Below are positions 12,101-26,573 of a stretch of DNA of 60,000 nucleotides, piece after piece; positions within the stretch are counted from its first letter, which is position 1, and each line of letters begins with the position of its first letter. The stretch is taken from positions 26,179,876 through 26,239,875 of the forward strand of contig NC_045142.1 in assembly GCF_008831285.2 (NCBI RefSeq), in the 5' to 3' direction. Made by a program: the position numbers and the translations under genes. This stretch comes from Nymphaea colorata (taxonomy: Eukaryota; Streptophyta; Magnoliopsida; Nymphaeales; Nymphaeaceae). Below the pieces are notes generated by a model, which saw only the letters and a list, made by a program, of their open reading frames with translations, searched no databases and was not told the origin of the DNA.

Positions 12101-15100
12101 TAGCCAACAACCTTGTTCTACATGACAGAACAAAGCATGTTGAAATTGATCGTCACTTCATCTGTGAAAGGATTGATGCTAAAGAGTTGATCTTACCTTA
12201 CATGAAGTCTGAAGACCAAACCGCTGATGTTCTGACGAAAGCTCTATCTTCAACTTCATTTGAGAGAAATATATCCAAGTTGGGCATGTTTGATATGTAT
12301 GCCCAACTTGAGGGAGAGTGTTGAAGGTTATTGGTATACGGGTCAAGATTTGGACCCGATCCAGTATGTCCTTATTAGGGCATACTTATAGCATTGTAAC
12401 CCTAATCTTTGGAGTTAATGAAATCTTAGAGAGAGAGAGTCTGGCGGCTAGTGGGCACCGGCTCCTCCTCATCCGTGGTTTTTTTTCCCTCTAGTTGAGG
12501 GTTTTTTCCACGTTACATCGTGATCGTCGTTTTCTTCCTCTCCTTGTTCGTGTTTCTACATAGACAATTGTTAATGGATGATAAAATAATGCATGCCTAA
12601 ATGATTGTTAGATATGTTATATTCTCCCTAGCTGAAAAATGTTATTTATATAAATCCCTATGGTAGGGTCAAAGATAGAATGTCATGCGGTGCTAATTTG
12701 AAGAAAAAGAATATTAGAAGGTTGACAATAGAGCAACAAATGGGATTTGGCTCAGCCAAAGTTGGAAAAAGAAATTCATTGGTCTGTTGACCACACCAGA
12801 TGAGACTGTGAAATTCTTGGGATTGTGCCATGCCATGTGTCACTTGTATCCGAAGTGTTGAGCTGTAGATACAGGTCCTCACTCTTTTATGAATGTGTTT
12901 GTGGGGCCATTCTTCTTAGATTGATCATTGCTTGTATTTACTTGGATCTTCTTTATTTCTCTAACCCCATCACTCATATTCTTCCCATAAATAAGGAGCT
13001 AGATTAAATTAACTGAATGAGGAGAAGGAAAGATTGGCTCATCAAGTCAAGAGTGGCTAATTCATTCAGCCTCTTGTTAGGGAAACCCTTGACCGGGTTC
13101 CTTACCATTGAGCTGGCTTTATTCCACTCCAGTAAAGTTGAAAAAGGAAGCAATGGCTTGAATTAGCATGCCTCTGAGTTATATAAAATATTTGTAAGTA
13201 CTTAATTTGTCTAAATATACTTTTGACCATTGTATACCCTTGCTGAGGTTTTCGTCTTTCTCTTTTTGGAAAATGTGCAAGGAAAATGCTCTTGAATGGT
13301 GAGCAGATACGTTTAAGGCAGAAAAATGGGTTGCCATGTGCTCATCGTGAATAGGCAAGTTTTATGGTCAGCAGAGGAAATTTTATTGCTGTATATATGA
13401 TAATAGTAGTTCATTTGGAAATTAGATGTGATTATCTTTCTTCCATTTCTGAGGGTTCTTCCACTATTTGGAAGGCTCCATCCTTCTCTCTGAAGAAGAC
13501 CATGGGCGTTAGAGCCTTTACCTTCTTCAGGCAAGCTGTCTTATTAAAAAATGAAACCTTGGCGATCTAAGCAACACCAAAATTGTTGTTTCCTTTCCTT
13601 GGATCAGATCATTGGGCAAGGTAAGATTTTTGAAGCAAGCATACCTAAATTTTAAGCCTCGGTGTAATTTATGTGTATCTGAGGCACTGGAATGCTTCTA
13701 TTTTTATTCAGTATTTCATCTCCACATACTTATGTCTGCTTCTCGAGGGAAACATTAACCTGCCTTGTAAAAAATTTTTGGATTATAACTTGAGGAACTT
13801 TGACATCAGTCTCAAGAAAGTTTGCTGGTCATTGTTTTTTTGGGTTAGTGTAATGCTCTTTTGTAAATTAACACTCTAGTGGTGTACAACTGACTATCTC
13901 TATATTTAGAGGGTTGTTGACAATCTGTTATTTTAAACTCTTTTGCAGATGTCCTTTTTATTTATACTGATGATCAGATGGATGTAAAAACATTGCTTGG
14001 AAGTTATGTATGCACTGAGTCTCCGGGTGAGTTCAAGTGGCAACCTGGTTCACTCACTCAGGTCTGTATTTTATGATAGTTTGGTATCCTGCATTTTCTT
14101 TGCCATCACAATTTGGGTCCTCAATCATGCAACCCTTCGTGCTTGCCTGATAGGCTGTCCTCAATGGGTTCTGGGTTGTATTTGAAGATATTGACAAAGC
14201 ACCATCAGAGATTCTGTCTGTTATTGCACCATTGTTAGAGAGTCGAAATTTATTCATTGGCAGTCAAGTGGAGGTAATTTTCAGTTCTTTCCACTACATG
14301 AGGTTTGAAATCTTATACTTTGTTTTGCTGGACTAGCAACTCTATTAAGCTCTGATGTATTTTTTTGGCAGAGTGCTTTATTAATATCTGATAATAATTC
14401 TACAGATTTGGGAAGTTTCCAAGAAATTTCAATAATGAAAATTCAGCTTTTATAATGGTAACACGCAAACTGGGAGCCTACCAAGAGCTAGATTATTCTC
14501 TGAAGTGCACAAACAATATCATCTGTTGTGTTTCTTCAGCTAGGAATATGTTATCTACTGCATGACAGCTGAAAAAATATGCGTAATGAATATCCACCCT
14601 TTGTTGCTCTTTCTGAACAAAAGGATCATTGAGTTTCATGTTCGATTAGGTGACCGACCCTTGCGGAGAGTTAGACTTTAGTTACTGTCATCTCCTTTGA
14701 TCTCCATGTAATATTTCCTTGTTTCATTCAGGAAGGTGAGAAAATATTGATTATGATATCGTTCTGCCATTTTCACATTATATTTGGCTTTCTTGAGCTT
14801 CTACTATTAATGGATACTTTCATCTTTTTTTTCGACTCACGTTTGCATATTACGTGGGTTGTTTTGCAGACTGTTAGTGCAGCCAAAGGATTCCAGTTAT
14901 TGGCAACAGTATCAAGTTCAAGAATTGATTTCTGCAATAATATAAAAGGTCATTCTTTATTGAGCAGAAATAAGTAAATAGTTGCTCTTGGCATATTCAT
15001 TTGATTTGGCTTTTTTTTTTTTTTTAAATTTCTGTGTTTCCTAATGATCTTGTCATTGATACCTTCATAAAGCCATGAGAAATCTTGTCCATTCCTTGGA

Positions 15101-18100
15101 CTTTGATGTCTCTCTTCTACTCCTGAGAAGTACACAAAATTGAAATATAAGACAAAAAAAGGCTTATACTACACAAAAGTGCATGTAATATGTATGCGTG
15201 TGTGTTAGAGGCCGTGAAATACAGCTTATATTTTCATGTATACCAGTAGACTATAACTTATATACTGTGAAATACTAGTCTATCATGCTTTCATATATAC
15301 CAATGAACTAATAGCTCAATCATGCACAACACACACAAACACATTGGATATACATATGTATACCCCCCCTTCTCAAACTTGTGTGACAAATGGAAGTTTG
15401 CCAAGAAGAAGATTATCTAGGAAAAATATAGCGCTTTGGTGAAGAAGTCAACCATCTGATAGACTGATACTCAGATCAATGTTAGACATGAGGAAGATCT
15501 ATAATTTTCTTCAATAACACATTGACTTCGTGTATTCAGGAAATGTGTGTTGGTGTGCATATATATGGCAAACTTATTTTTGTAACACAGTTTGGTAGGT
15601 TACTTCGAAAATACTTCAATGTCACTTAGAGATTGTCTAAGTCAAAAAAACCTCTATTGTAGTGGTAGAGATAGCTCTATATCTAACTAGCTGTCGAGAA
15701 TCATATCTGTTGTTTTTACATCCTTATGATATTCGCAATTTTTCCTGAGAACATGGAAAACAAATGGTGGATGATGGTTACTTGGGTCATTCCCCCAATC
15801 AGAATCATTGTAAGCAATTATTCAAGGATGATGATGAAGGATACCCGATAACCCTTTATTAATTGCTTCCTTTGTGTGTCTTAGAATTTGAAGAATTGCA
15901 CTAATATTTACAGAAGTGGGAGCATGTTGAAATTCACTAGCAACATGTACTGCATATACAATTTCTGGTCTGATGATACTTACCGGTGATCTAATCAGTT
16001 CTCGTAGGGAGTAGGATCGTGTATAGAATCTCTCATTTATCTTCATTTTGGCTCTTACAACTTTGGGACCCACAAATCTTATCATCAATTATAACTAACC
16101 GCTTTATTACCTCCATAGCAAGTTTAGTTTGATACTCTTGTGAAAATAAGCTGCTTCAATTCTCGAAAAACATGTTAGGAAACCAGGTCTGATATCTCAA
16201 ATTTCTTTTCTCAGAATGAACTTAAAATTATTTATACTTTCAAGTTTCAACATGTTCACCAATGATATCATTAGCATATAATAATGAGATAATGATTTCT
16301 TAAGTTTGATTTCTTTACAAAGGAAGTAATGTAAGAGTATCTAGAACCATATCCTAACATAGCATTACTAAATCTATCATAACAAGCTTTGGGAGGTTGT
16401 TTAAACTGTAAGAGCTTTATGCAGGTGAAATTGCCTTCAGTAACATTCTTATATATGGCAGTCCATGTAAATTTCTTCGTTTAAATTTTTATTTTAAAAT
16501 GCATTCTTGACATCCAACTGAAGTATGTTCTATCCTTTCGTAGAAGCTAAAAAAGAAGACACTTACCACGGTCGCTGTAGCAATTGGTGCAAAAAAATCC
16601 TGTTATGTACTTTAATATAGAAGAACTGAAGAAGTAGTTCCTTTTGGCCTCTCTAGGACTTTCAATATTTAGTTCACTCTGAATTCTTGGATATCATGCA
16701 ACTTTAAAGGTCTAGCTTTGCTGTTTTCTGTGCTTGGCAAATGGCTGATTGTATTCACATTGAAGGGTCTAAATCAGAGAGCTCATGTCATGCAACAGGA
16801 AGGAGCCCCTTGAGTGGTCATTGGAGAAAAGTTTCAGTTGAGGCTGCTAGTAACGAGGACATGTTAGATATTGTGAAGAAATGGTTTCCAAGTCTACAAC
16901 ATATTACTCCAAAATTGATAGGTTTGTTTTCTTCATAGTGCATTTGTTATCTATCAGTTCTTTCTCTCTCCATCTGATAAAAAATGGACTGCAGACACCA
17001 TGGAGAAGGTCAACACCATCATATCAGCACAACATGGAGGCTATAGCCTTGGGGTTGCAGGTTCAGGTGGTACATTTTGCAGGTTTTCGTTAAGGTATGA
17101 CGTGAAACATTTTAGTTTCTGCTGTTGTTTAGAATCTTCTATGTTCTTTTTGTAATCACATGTACTCCTTATGCTTTATTGCACACTGAAATTTGAGCTG
17201 CAGGGATCTCTTGAAGTGGTGCCAGAGGATTATGGATCAAGGTACTAGGATTTATGGGCTTACATTGTCAGATTCTCAACTTAAACACATTTATCAAGAG
17301 GTCTGGCTTATATTTTGAAATTATGCCTTAATAAGATTTATGTATTTTCTGGGGTTTTGGTTACCAACCTATTCTCTATCTTTATTCAGGCTATAGATGT
17401 ATTTGCTTCATCAATAACATCTCCTGAAAGCAGGCTCTTGCTAATGAAAGAAATTGGAAAGATGTGGGTTGTACCTCAAGCTGAAGTGGAGTATTTGCAG
17501 AGGCATCACAAGCCTGCGTTTCAGGTTTTACGAGCTGTTAAATATGATTTATTGTTGCTAATCTACATGGCTCAAATGTGATATCTGCCTTTCCCTGCAG
17601 AATGTTAAGTCAGATTTGCAAATTGGCCGTGTCATTCTTGAAACTTTCCAAGAACCGGTACTTCTATTTATGAAACCCTTTTTTGTTATCTTGGAGTACT
17701 TCAATGAAAATCATTCTATAGGCCTAATAAAAAACTATGTTCTTTATTCATTACTTTTCATCTTTTGTTCTTGCAGTTGCAAGATTATGGACGCAAGTTC
17801 GTCAATATTGGAAGTTCCTTGCGCATTCTTGAAAAGGTGGCTGGCGCTGTTAAGTATAATGAGCCTGTTCTTCTTGTTGGTGAGACTGGAACGGGGAAGA
17901 CCACACTTGTACAAATTCTTGCAGCACGATTGGGAATGCCGTTGACTGTTCTGGTACCTGTCATGAATCTTTCTCTACTGTTGTGAGCTATATTTGTACT
18001 TCATAGTGACAATTATTTAATTGTGTTGTAGAATTTAAGCCAGCAGACAGATGCTGCTGAACTTTTAGGTGGCTTCAAACCAGTTGATTCACATTCTACA

Positions 18101-21100
18101 TGTATCACTCTGCTGAAGGAGTTCAATGACCTATTCTCAAGGACATTTCCGGTGCAGGTAATGTTGTTTTATGACACTAAATGAATGCAGTCAAAATTTG
18201 ATTGATGTGCCATCTAATTGATTACTGTCTTGGCTGATAACATTACAGGAGAACATTATGTTTCTTCAGCGTGTTAGAAAATATGCAAATGAAAAGAGGT
18301 GGAGTAAACTCTTGAATGCATTTCAGAAAGCTGTCAGCGCGTTTAAGAAACCATTAGGTCAAATTGACGAACCTGAGAGTTTTAAAAAGCGGAAAAGATC
18401 ACTGGGAAAAGACATTGTCCAGCGCTGGATGTCTTTTTCTATAAGGGTGAATTCTGCTATGAAGCAAACTACGTCTACTTCTTCCATGTCATTTTCTTTT
18501 GTGGAAGGGGCATTAGTAAAAGCTCTGAAAAATGGCTCCTGGATTTTGCTGGATGAAGTTAATTTGGCTCCACCAGAGACGCTACAGAGACTTACTGGCG
18601 TTCTGGAAGGTGGAGACGGTACCCTTTGCTTGGCAGAAAGGGGGGATATTGAGTACATACACCGGCATCATAACTTTCGGATTTTTGCGTGCATGAACCC
18701 TGCAACTGATGCAGGAAAAAGAGATCTACCTTTTTCCATTCGTAGCAGGTTTACTGAAATTTTTGTAGATGACATGTTAAGTGATGAAGATCTGGACATG
18801 TTTGTAGCTCAATATATTGAAGATGTGCAGTTTATAGAGAAACCAAATGTGGACATTGTGAAGAATATTTCAAATTTTTATAGAGAATGCAGGAAGCAAT
18901 CAGAAGAAAGGTTGTTTGATGGGGCTGGTCAAAAACCACAGTTTAGTTTGCGTTCTCTTGCCCGTTCCATGGAATATACAAAGTTAGCGTTACCAAAGTT
19001 TTCATTTGAGAAGGCCCTATATGATGGCTTTTGTATGTTTTTCCTGACGTTGCTGGATCACCATAGTGCTAAAATCATGCATGACATCATTATGTCAATT
19101 TTGTTGAAGGGCCTGGGGAAAAAGCCTCAAGACATTCCGTTCAGTTATTATTGCAGCAACAAACAAGCACTTGAAGCATCATCATCTGATCTGTTCTGCA
19201 AACATTATGTTTTGACAGAAAGCATCAAGGGGCACCTTAATTCCCTTGCACGTGCTGCCTTTGTTCGTAGGTATCCTGTCCTCTTGCAAGGCCCAACATC
19301 AAGTGGGAAAACTAGTCTTGTTCGGTATCTTGCCACAATTTTTGGCCACAGATTTGTTCGTATCAATAATCATGAGCATACGGATCTGCAAGAATATTTT
19401 GGTTCTTATGTTGCAGATACCTCCGGGAAACTCGCTTTTCAGGAGGGCATTCTAGTTGAGGCTGTTCGTAAGGGTTATTGGATAGTTCTGGATGAGTTAA
19501 ATCTTGCACCATCAGATGTGTTAGAAGCTCTAAATAGATTATTGGATGACAACAGGGAGATCTTTTTGCCAGAGTTGCAGGAAACGGTTAAGCCACATCC
19601 AGACTTTATGCTCTTTGCTACTCAAAATCCTCCCATTTCCTATGGTGGACGTAAGGTTCTTTCTAGAGCTTTTCGCAATCGGTTTCTAGAGATTCATGTT
19701 GATGAAATACCTGAAGATGAGTTGATTACCATATTGGAGCATAGATGTGAAATTCCAAGAAGTTATTCAATTAAGATGGTTAGCATTATGAGAGATCTGC
19801 AGCGTCACAGGCAGGGAAGCAAAGTGTTTGCTGGAAAACTTGGTTTCATAACACCACGTGACTTGTTTCGATGGGCTGACCGTTTTAGAAAGTTTGGTGT
19901 AGATTTAGCAAAGGATGGTTACTACATTTTAGCTGAAAGGTTACGAGATGAAAGTGAACAAGAAGTAGTGAAAGAAGTTTTGAAGAAACATCTCCGCGTT
20001 GAAATAAGCAAAGATGTACTATATTCAGCTGTATGCTCTCTCTCTCCCTCTGCACCCTCCCCCCCTTTCTACAATTGTGGTGCCTTCTCTTGTATACTTG
20101 ATGGTGATTAGTCAAATTGGGCTAGTGATTGATTTTTAGGTTTTGTTGTTAAGCTTGTTTATTTATTTCTAGTTATTAAATCAATGATCCAAACAGGAAT
20201 TGGAAGATTACGAGTGTCAACTCCAATTCAGAATTTTATATCATAGATAATGTTATCTCCAATTATTGCCTTTTTTGGAAGATATTACATCTTCTATACT
20301 GAATAAGCAAATGTGCACATTAAGATGCTGATAATCAAATGCACGCACTATGATGCTATATCCTGTGGTTGTCTTTATCTGTGCGCTCCAATCACATTTC
20401 TAGTGTGTCAGCTCAAGGCCTTGAACTTGCAACAGGACAAATGTTTAATACAAGGAATCTCTGTTGCTTCAAGACCAGACAGGTGAGGAGATTCCTATGT
20501 GGACGTGGGACATAACTCACCAGGTTTGGGGAATAACTGGAAAAGGAGGTCACAGATGTGCATCTTTAAGGATGTTCTGGCATCCATCAAACTTGATGAT
20601 TTTTGCTTGTCACTAGATTTTATGGATGTAATCTTGCATGGGTAACATGTGGATGTTGTTGTCCGTGATAGTCTTAATATGTGAATGTAATGAAGTGTTC
20701 TGTTTTCAAGTGTGTTGGTTATTGATTAATTTATTTTTTCTGTGATAAAATTTCAGGAATCTTTAGCGTTCCCTGTTGAACCAAGTAAAAGCTTACAAGT
20801 GTCACCAATCGTTGGCAAGTATGACTGACATCAATTAGTAAATCTACTACTTTGTCTATAATCTTTGTAGTATTTTACGTTGTCTTTTTGTAATCTATCT
20901 TCCATATTTGCAGGATTACCTGGACCCGTAGCATGCAGCGATTATATTTTCTTGTTGAACGTTGTTATCAAATGAGGGAGCCTGTTCTTCTTGTTGGAGA
21001 AACTGGCAGTGGGAAGACGACTATATGTCAACTGCTAAGTAATGTTTTGGGTTCACAGTTGCATATTCTGAATTGTCACAGGTACACTGAGACTTCTGAT

Positions 21101-24100
21101 TTTCTTGGGGTAAGTTTCATCTTAGACTCTTAGTTGATCATTTATTTTCTCTTTGCTGAAAAATGTAATTTTTTTTGGTTGGTACTTCTCATCAGAAATT
21201 TTCATAGTGGACTGATATATTTATCTCCAAATGTGGTCATTGCATTTTAGGGTTATTATCCAGTTCGTGAGCGTGCCTGGATTGCATCTCAATTTAGCAA
21301 TGTCATTGAGAGGATGAAGCTCATGAAGACTTTCAATGGGATTAAAATGATTGCTGTAAGCTTTCTGTTGGATATTCTTGTCATGCTGTTGTTTTTAATG
21401 CTTCTTTTTGAGTTTTTTTGAGTTTGGGTTATCTTGTGCTGTTAGTCTTTATCTCCAGATGTTGGGAATGCTCAATCCACTTTGGCTGCACTTGATCATC
21501 TTAGAAATTCCTTGGAGGATGCTGGTGCTTGTTCTGGTATGGTTGGAGAAGACATTAGGATGCTGGAGCAATTTAAGCTTGAACTATCGGATCTCCATAG
21601 TAAATGGAAATCATTATTTGCTTGGAAGGATGGACCATTGGTTCAGGCAATGAAGAATGGTGATTTATTTCTTGTGGATGAAGTATCTCTTGCTGATGAT
21701 AGTGTGCTTGAAAGATTGAACAGTGTTATGGAGCCTGAGAGAAAATTGGTGAGTCTGCGACACCATCATCCTGTGTGGCTCCATGATCTGTCTTTGTTGT
21801 TGTTTCCTTTTTTATTCCTTTTTGTTTTCCCATTGAAGAATGCTGGCAATTGGTAGTTCATTTGGCGTATTAAGTTGGTCAGACATAAGGTTGGTCAGAA
21901 AATGGGTCTTAATGTCATGAGGCTTTTGTAAGTTAATTGGTTTTGTGCTGGTCAATATGTTGATGCTGTTGAATTGGTTATGTCTCATAAGGTGTTTAGG
22001 TTTGTTCAGAGCTAGCTGGTTTTTACTTGGGCGGGGTATTGTTGACTTATTGATGCCATTGTTAGATTATGACACTATGTACTGTGCATGCATTCACCCT
22101 TATTGTCTAATTTTAGCTTCATCATTTGTTGCTCATTTTTCGCAGTTGAGCTATGTAATAATTTGTGGGTGATTGGGTAGTTATTGGTGATGTGCTGTTT
22201 GTATTAGTTAGATCATGTCACTCTCTTGGTCAATGTGGTGGCAGATTTCTGTATGACTGTTGTCCAAACTATTTTCTTGTAAGTAATTATCTAAGGAGTT
22301 CTTTTTGTGCTCGGGGGTTTAGGTTTTGGCTGAGAAAGGAGGCTCCATGGTGGAAGAAATAACCGCACACAGGAATTTCTTCCTTCTTGCTACCATGAAT
22401 CCAGGTGGTGATTTTGGAAAGAAAGAACTTTCTCCTGCTCTGCGGAATCGTTTCACGGAGATATGGGTTCCACCAACTAATGACCTAAATGAGCTTAGGG
22501 GCATCGCTGAAAAAAGGCAAACATCTTTCTCCCTTTATAATTTCTTTTTTTAGGGAAATTTTCTAAGATGCACTTAAAGGTTTGGCTAAACTTTTGTTGT
22601 TGTGAAAAACACACCTGCGTTGTGTAGCATTAACAAAATTAACCTTCCATTTAGCTGAGGTTATCACTTCAACTCTATGCAAAGCGGTAAATTTTCTTTT
22701 CTATAAATTTTTGCATTATTTGAGGATTTTTTTTCTTTTATTAATGTAAAAAAGTTAAGGAAGGAAAATTTGGTGCATTCATGAACTTACATATGTTTTC
22801 CGAGTCACTTTTGGATGCAAAAATGGAAACTTTTCACTGATTTAGTATGTCTTGACAGAAATGAAGCTATGGATAATTTTAATTAATTCAAGAAAATTTA
22901 GATATACTTGGACAATATATAAAAGTTAAATGTGTTTTTGATTATTGTTAGCTCTGTTGATTTTTTCTGAATTGGCATTTTCCATTTGAGGTTGACCTCT
23001 TGTGGTCTCTCTCTATTGCAGATTCTCTAGGCCTGAACTCTTGTATCTTGTGCAGCCATTATTGAGTTTCTGGGAAGTATGTTATCTTTACTTTTCATTC
23101 CTATGTGATTCTTTTGCATTAAACGTGATGGATGCATTAAACATTTTATTTTGTATGTTCAGGTTTCTGTTTGTATGTGATAAACAATATTTTTTCTTCA
23201 TGACAACCATTTATGATCTTGGTGCGTTAAAACTTGTATGTGGCAGAAAAGATGTTTAGGGCGTACATGAAGTTTAGACTTTGTTCCTTATAACCATTTA
23301 TGATCTTGGTGCGTTAAAACTTGTATGTGGCAGAAAAGATGTTTAGGGCGTACATGAAGTTTAGACTTTGTTCCTTATAACGTATATTTAGAAAAAATTA
23401 ATCGAGCAATAATAACCAAATGCATCCAGATTGGTGCGTGGGGTTCAATCCTTGTTGCAGGCCTTCATGGATTGCCACTTCAAGTATCATTCTTGGTTTT
23501 TCTTGGTGACATTTCTCTTGGGTATTAATTGGTAAGTCTATTTTAATTCCAAAAAAATGAAAATATAAAATATAAAAGTGAATTACAAAATTATGAGTTT
23601 TATACCTTTTTTTTTTTACAAAATCATTGATAGGATTCAAAATAGTTGCTACAATGTTAAAAGAAACCCACAAAGTTTAAGATGATAAGTTTTCTACTAA
23701 GTTTTTTACAAAACCATCAAAATTGGAAACTGTTATTAAAATGTAAAAAGAAATCCCAAAAGAGTTTAAAATATACTGAAAATGATTTTCTTTTGAAAAA
23801 TCTCAGAGAAATCTCACGATGATATTACAGTACTTCATTTTAGCAATCTTTTCAAGTAATGATTCTCTAGTTTTGGGCCTGGATTATTTTTCATCTCTCT
23901 CTCTCTCTCATTGTTTTTTGGATTAATAACTTTTCTTTTTCTTTTTCTATGGTGGTTGTCTGAACAGTGGTTTCATGAACTGCAAATTGGAAGGGTTCTG
24001 ACCATAAGAGATCTCTTGTCTTGGATTGATTTTGTCAATGTAGCTGAGCAAGATCTTGGATCCATCTATGCTTTCATTCATGGTGCATTCCTTGTGTTGC

Positions 24101-26530
24101 TTGATGGGCTCACCTTAGGTATTTCCATGAAACTATGTTCAAATAAATTGTTTACTTTTCTTGATATGTGCTTTAGGCAATTTAGGGGTCCAATGCCAAC
24201 AAATTCAAAACTCTTCTTACTTATATCTGCTTAGTTGCTGGGAATAATATAATTTGCTTTGTGCTCTTACTGATGGACTCTCCTTAGGTACTTCCACGAA
24301 GCTATATTTTTGGATGACTTTTTTTTGCTTTGCCTGCTTCAAATGCTTGTTTTAGGCATGTCATGTGTCCAATACATGCTGTTGAACTGCTAGCTACTTC
24401 ATGTATGCTTGGCGCTTGTGATTTGTGTTCTTATTTAATGCAGCTTATATTTGATTCTGAAATGTGGTTCTTGTTTGATGTGCTTTAGACTTGAGATCTA
24501 ATTAAAAGGTGCAAGTTATTATTTGTGATGCTTCATGGTGTTTTTCTGTCATCAAGTAAATTTGTTGAAATTTCTGTTGATATCATATTCTTGTGATCAC
24601 CCTCTTTGATTCTTTTTTCGTTAATTGGAATTTTTCTTCGTAAGAGTTTGTGGATCTTCCATGCTCATGACTTTGGAAGCTAGAAGTCAAAATCGAAATC
24701 AGACACAGGTCAGTCAGGGGGTAATCAGTTGGAGTTCAAATATATATTTGTGTTCCTATGTTACATATAAAAGGTGGCACGGAGTTTTGGGGGGGTGGGG
24801 AAGGGGGGAAAAAGTTGGGGGGGGGGAGGGAGAGAGAGCGAGAGAGAGAGAGAGAGAGAGAGAACTGTAGATCTAGCTATGACCAAATGGCTGCTAATGG
24901 ACCTAGTCATTTGACTTATCGATGAAGCTCATCTAATTAAATGGTCATAGACTCATATGAACCATTCAGCTGGTTGCCAACCAAAGGACTGGTTACCCAG
25001 GTTGACATACATTTTTTGGTGGTTATTCTTCAGCTTATTGTCTTCACTCTTTTATCTTTTGGATATTCTATTGCTTGTTTTGTGTTTGATTTGCACTCGG
25101 GCCTCCTTACAATCTTTGATTTTCTTCCTTTGGCACTTTCAGGAACAGGAATTTCAAAATCCATGGCGCAACAAGTGAGAGAGAGTTGTCTGGCTTTTCT
25201 TGTGAAGGAGCTTGAGGTTGTTCTCATGCCTTGAACATTATGTTCTATGTTCTAGATTGTGCTTGTCTTGTATGAATTATACCATACAATTTCTTATATC
25301 AGGTTTATACCTCCAGTCCTCTGGATGCCAAAGTTGCTGAAATTGGAAGCTATGCATGGGGTAACAATGGCGTTGCAGAAAATGTGGCAGTCAGGAATGA
25401 GGCTAAATCACCTCATCTGTTTGGAATTGATCCTTTCTACATTGTGAGAGGTACCAATTTATCTATATTTCTCCCTAATTGTGGTCTTTTGTTCATCTTG
25501 GGGTGAAGTGCTTTACATCTTCATCAATTTTTTTTCATAGTATTAGTGTTCCAGTGTTTGCTATTGGGTGATTGTTAATGGGCGGGTAAACTAGTAGTCC
25601 TGCAGGTTGGCGATATACTTGGACACATATTTATCTATCAAGGATAAACAAGGAAATAGGTTTGGATTGCATGATGTTTCACATGCCATATCAGTCACAA
25701 GCGTACCCTTTTGGGGTTTGAGTTCCAAAATATAGCCTTTTGGGACCAATGTGTTATAACCAAAACTTGCTCTAGTTGCACCTGGGTGGCTTTGTCAGGT
25801 GCATGGCAGGCTAAACTGCATTTCTTAGGTGAGCCAAGCAAAATAAATATTAATTTTAATGTTTTAACTTTTAAGTTCTATAAATCTTTTTTTTTTCTTT
25901 CATCTCATAATGTGTTGGTTGAGGTGGCATGCTAGAACCTCTATCCTGGCCCTTCTTAATTCTGGTTCAGTAGGATTCCATATGAGGTCTGTTGGTTAGT
26001 TCTGCCTTGTTTTTTGAATTATGTGAACCAAAAGCTTGATTACTGTTTGCTGCACTCGACCAACCTATGTGTAGGAAACCATATTCAAGATTTTCATATG
26101 GTCCAAATAATATGTTGTCGCACATTATTCAGACCCATTATAGGTTCCAATGTGTGCGGCGTATGGCTGTTTGTGTGTGCTGGCATACATATTTCACACT
26201 AATCATTAAATAGTATCAGACTGATACCTGCATTTGCTCTTTGTCTCCAAACCTGTGCTCATTTGAACTGTCTAGGTCACTAATTGGTTGAACTGGTCTA
26301 TCTAAAATGACGTTTGTTGTGTGACTTGCATCTGTGCATCCATACGTCTTTTAATGTTTGTACTGAAAGCTACTAGGTATTATTTTGGTGGCCAGGTGCT
26401 GGCCTATCTTAACAAGGGAGGAAGAGAAGGAAGGGACACATAAACTCCCAGTTCGATGGAGTACGGGTAATTGTCCAGGTCTTGTGAAATAAAGAGCCAC
26501 CCTGCTACAGTAGGTGTTGCGTAATGGAGA

Positions 26531-26573
<43 letters not shown>

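Larger units (their letters stand above)
7174..12560 (+). mobile_element. Ty1/copia LTR retrotransposon, sense orientation in MDN1 intron 6 (element 1)
   Basis: This is a complete 5.4-kb copia element: 5' LTR 7174-7412, PBS 7413-7425, gag-pol region 7996-12324, purine-rich tract 12308-12318 and 3' LTR 12319-12560, flanked by TAGAC. Both LTRs run TGTTGAAGG...TTCTACA. By eye they differ at about six bases plus two short indels (about 97.5% identical), so insertion was fairly recent. The polyprotein is broken by stops and frameshifts, so this copy is not autonomous. It is in the same orientation as MDN1, so its LTR polyadenylation signals could in principle cause premature transcript ends. Its proteins resemble those of the element nested at 30724-35834. 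Confidence 0.95.

Noticed and set aside
16766-16798. Alternative acceptor for exon 10 adding 11 in-frame codons
   Set aside because: The frame is kept, but spacing fits the family better without it and the CAG at 16796-16798 is the better acceptor. It could still be a minor isoform.
23398-23673. A 91-codon minus-strand open frame in intron 23
   Set aside because: It is AT-rich intron sequence without a recognisable domain or splice partner.
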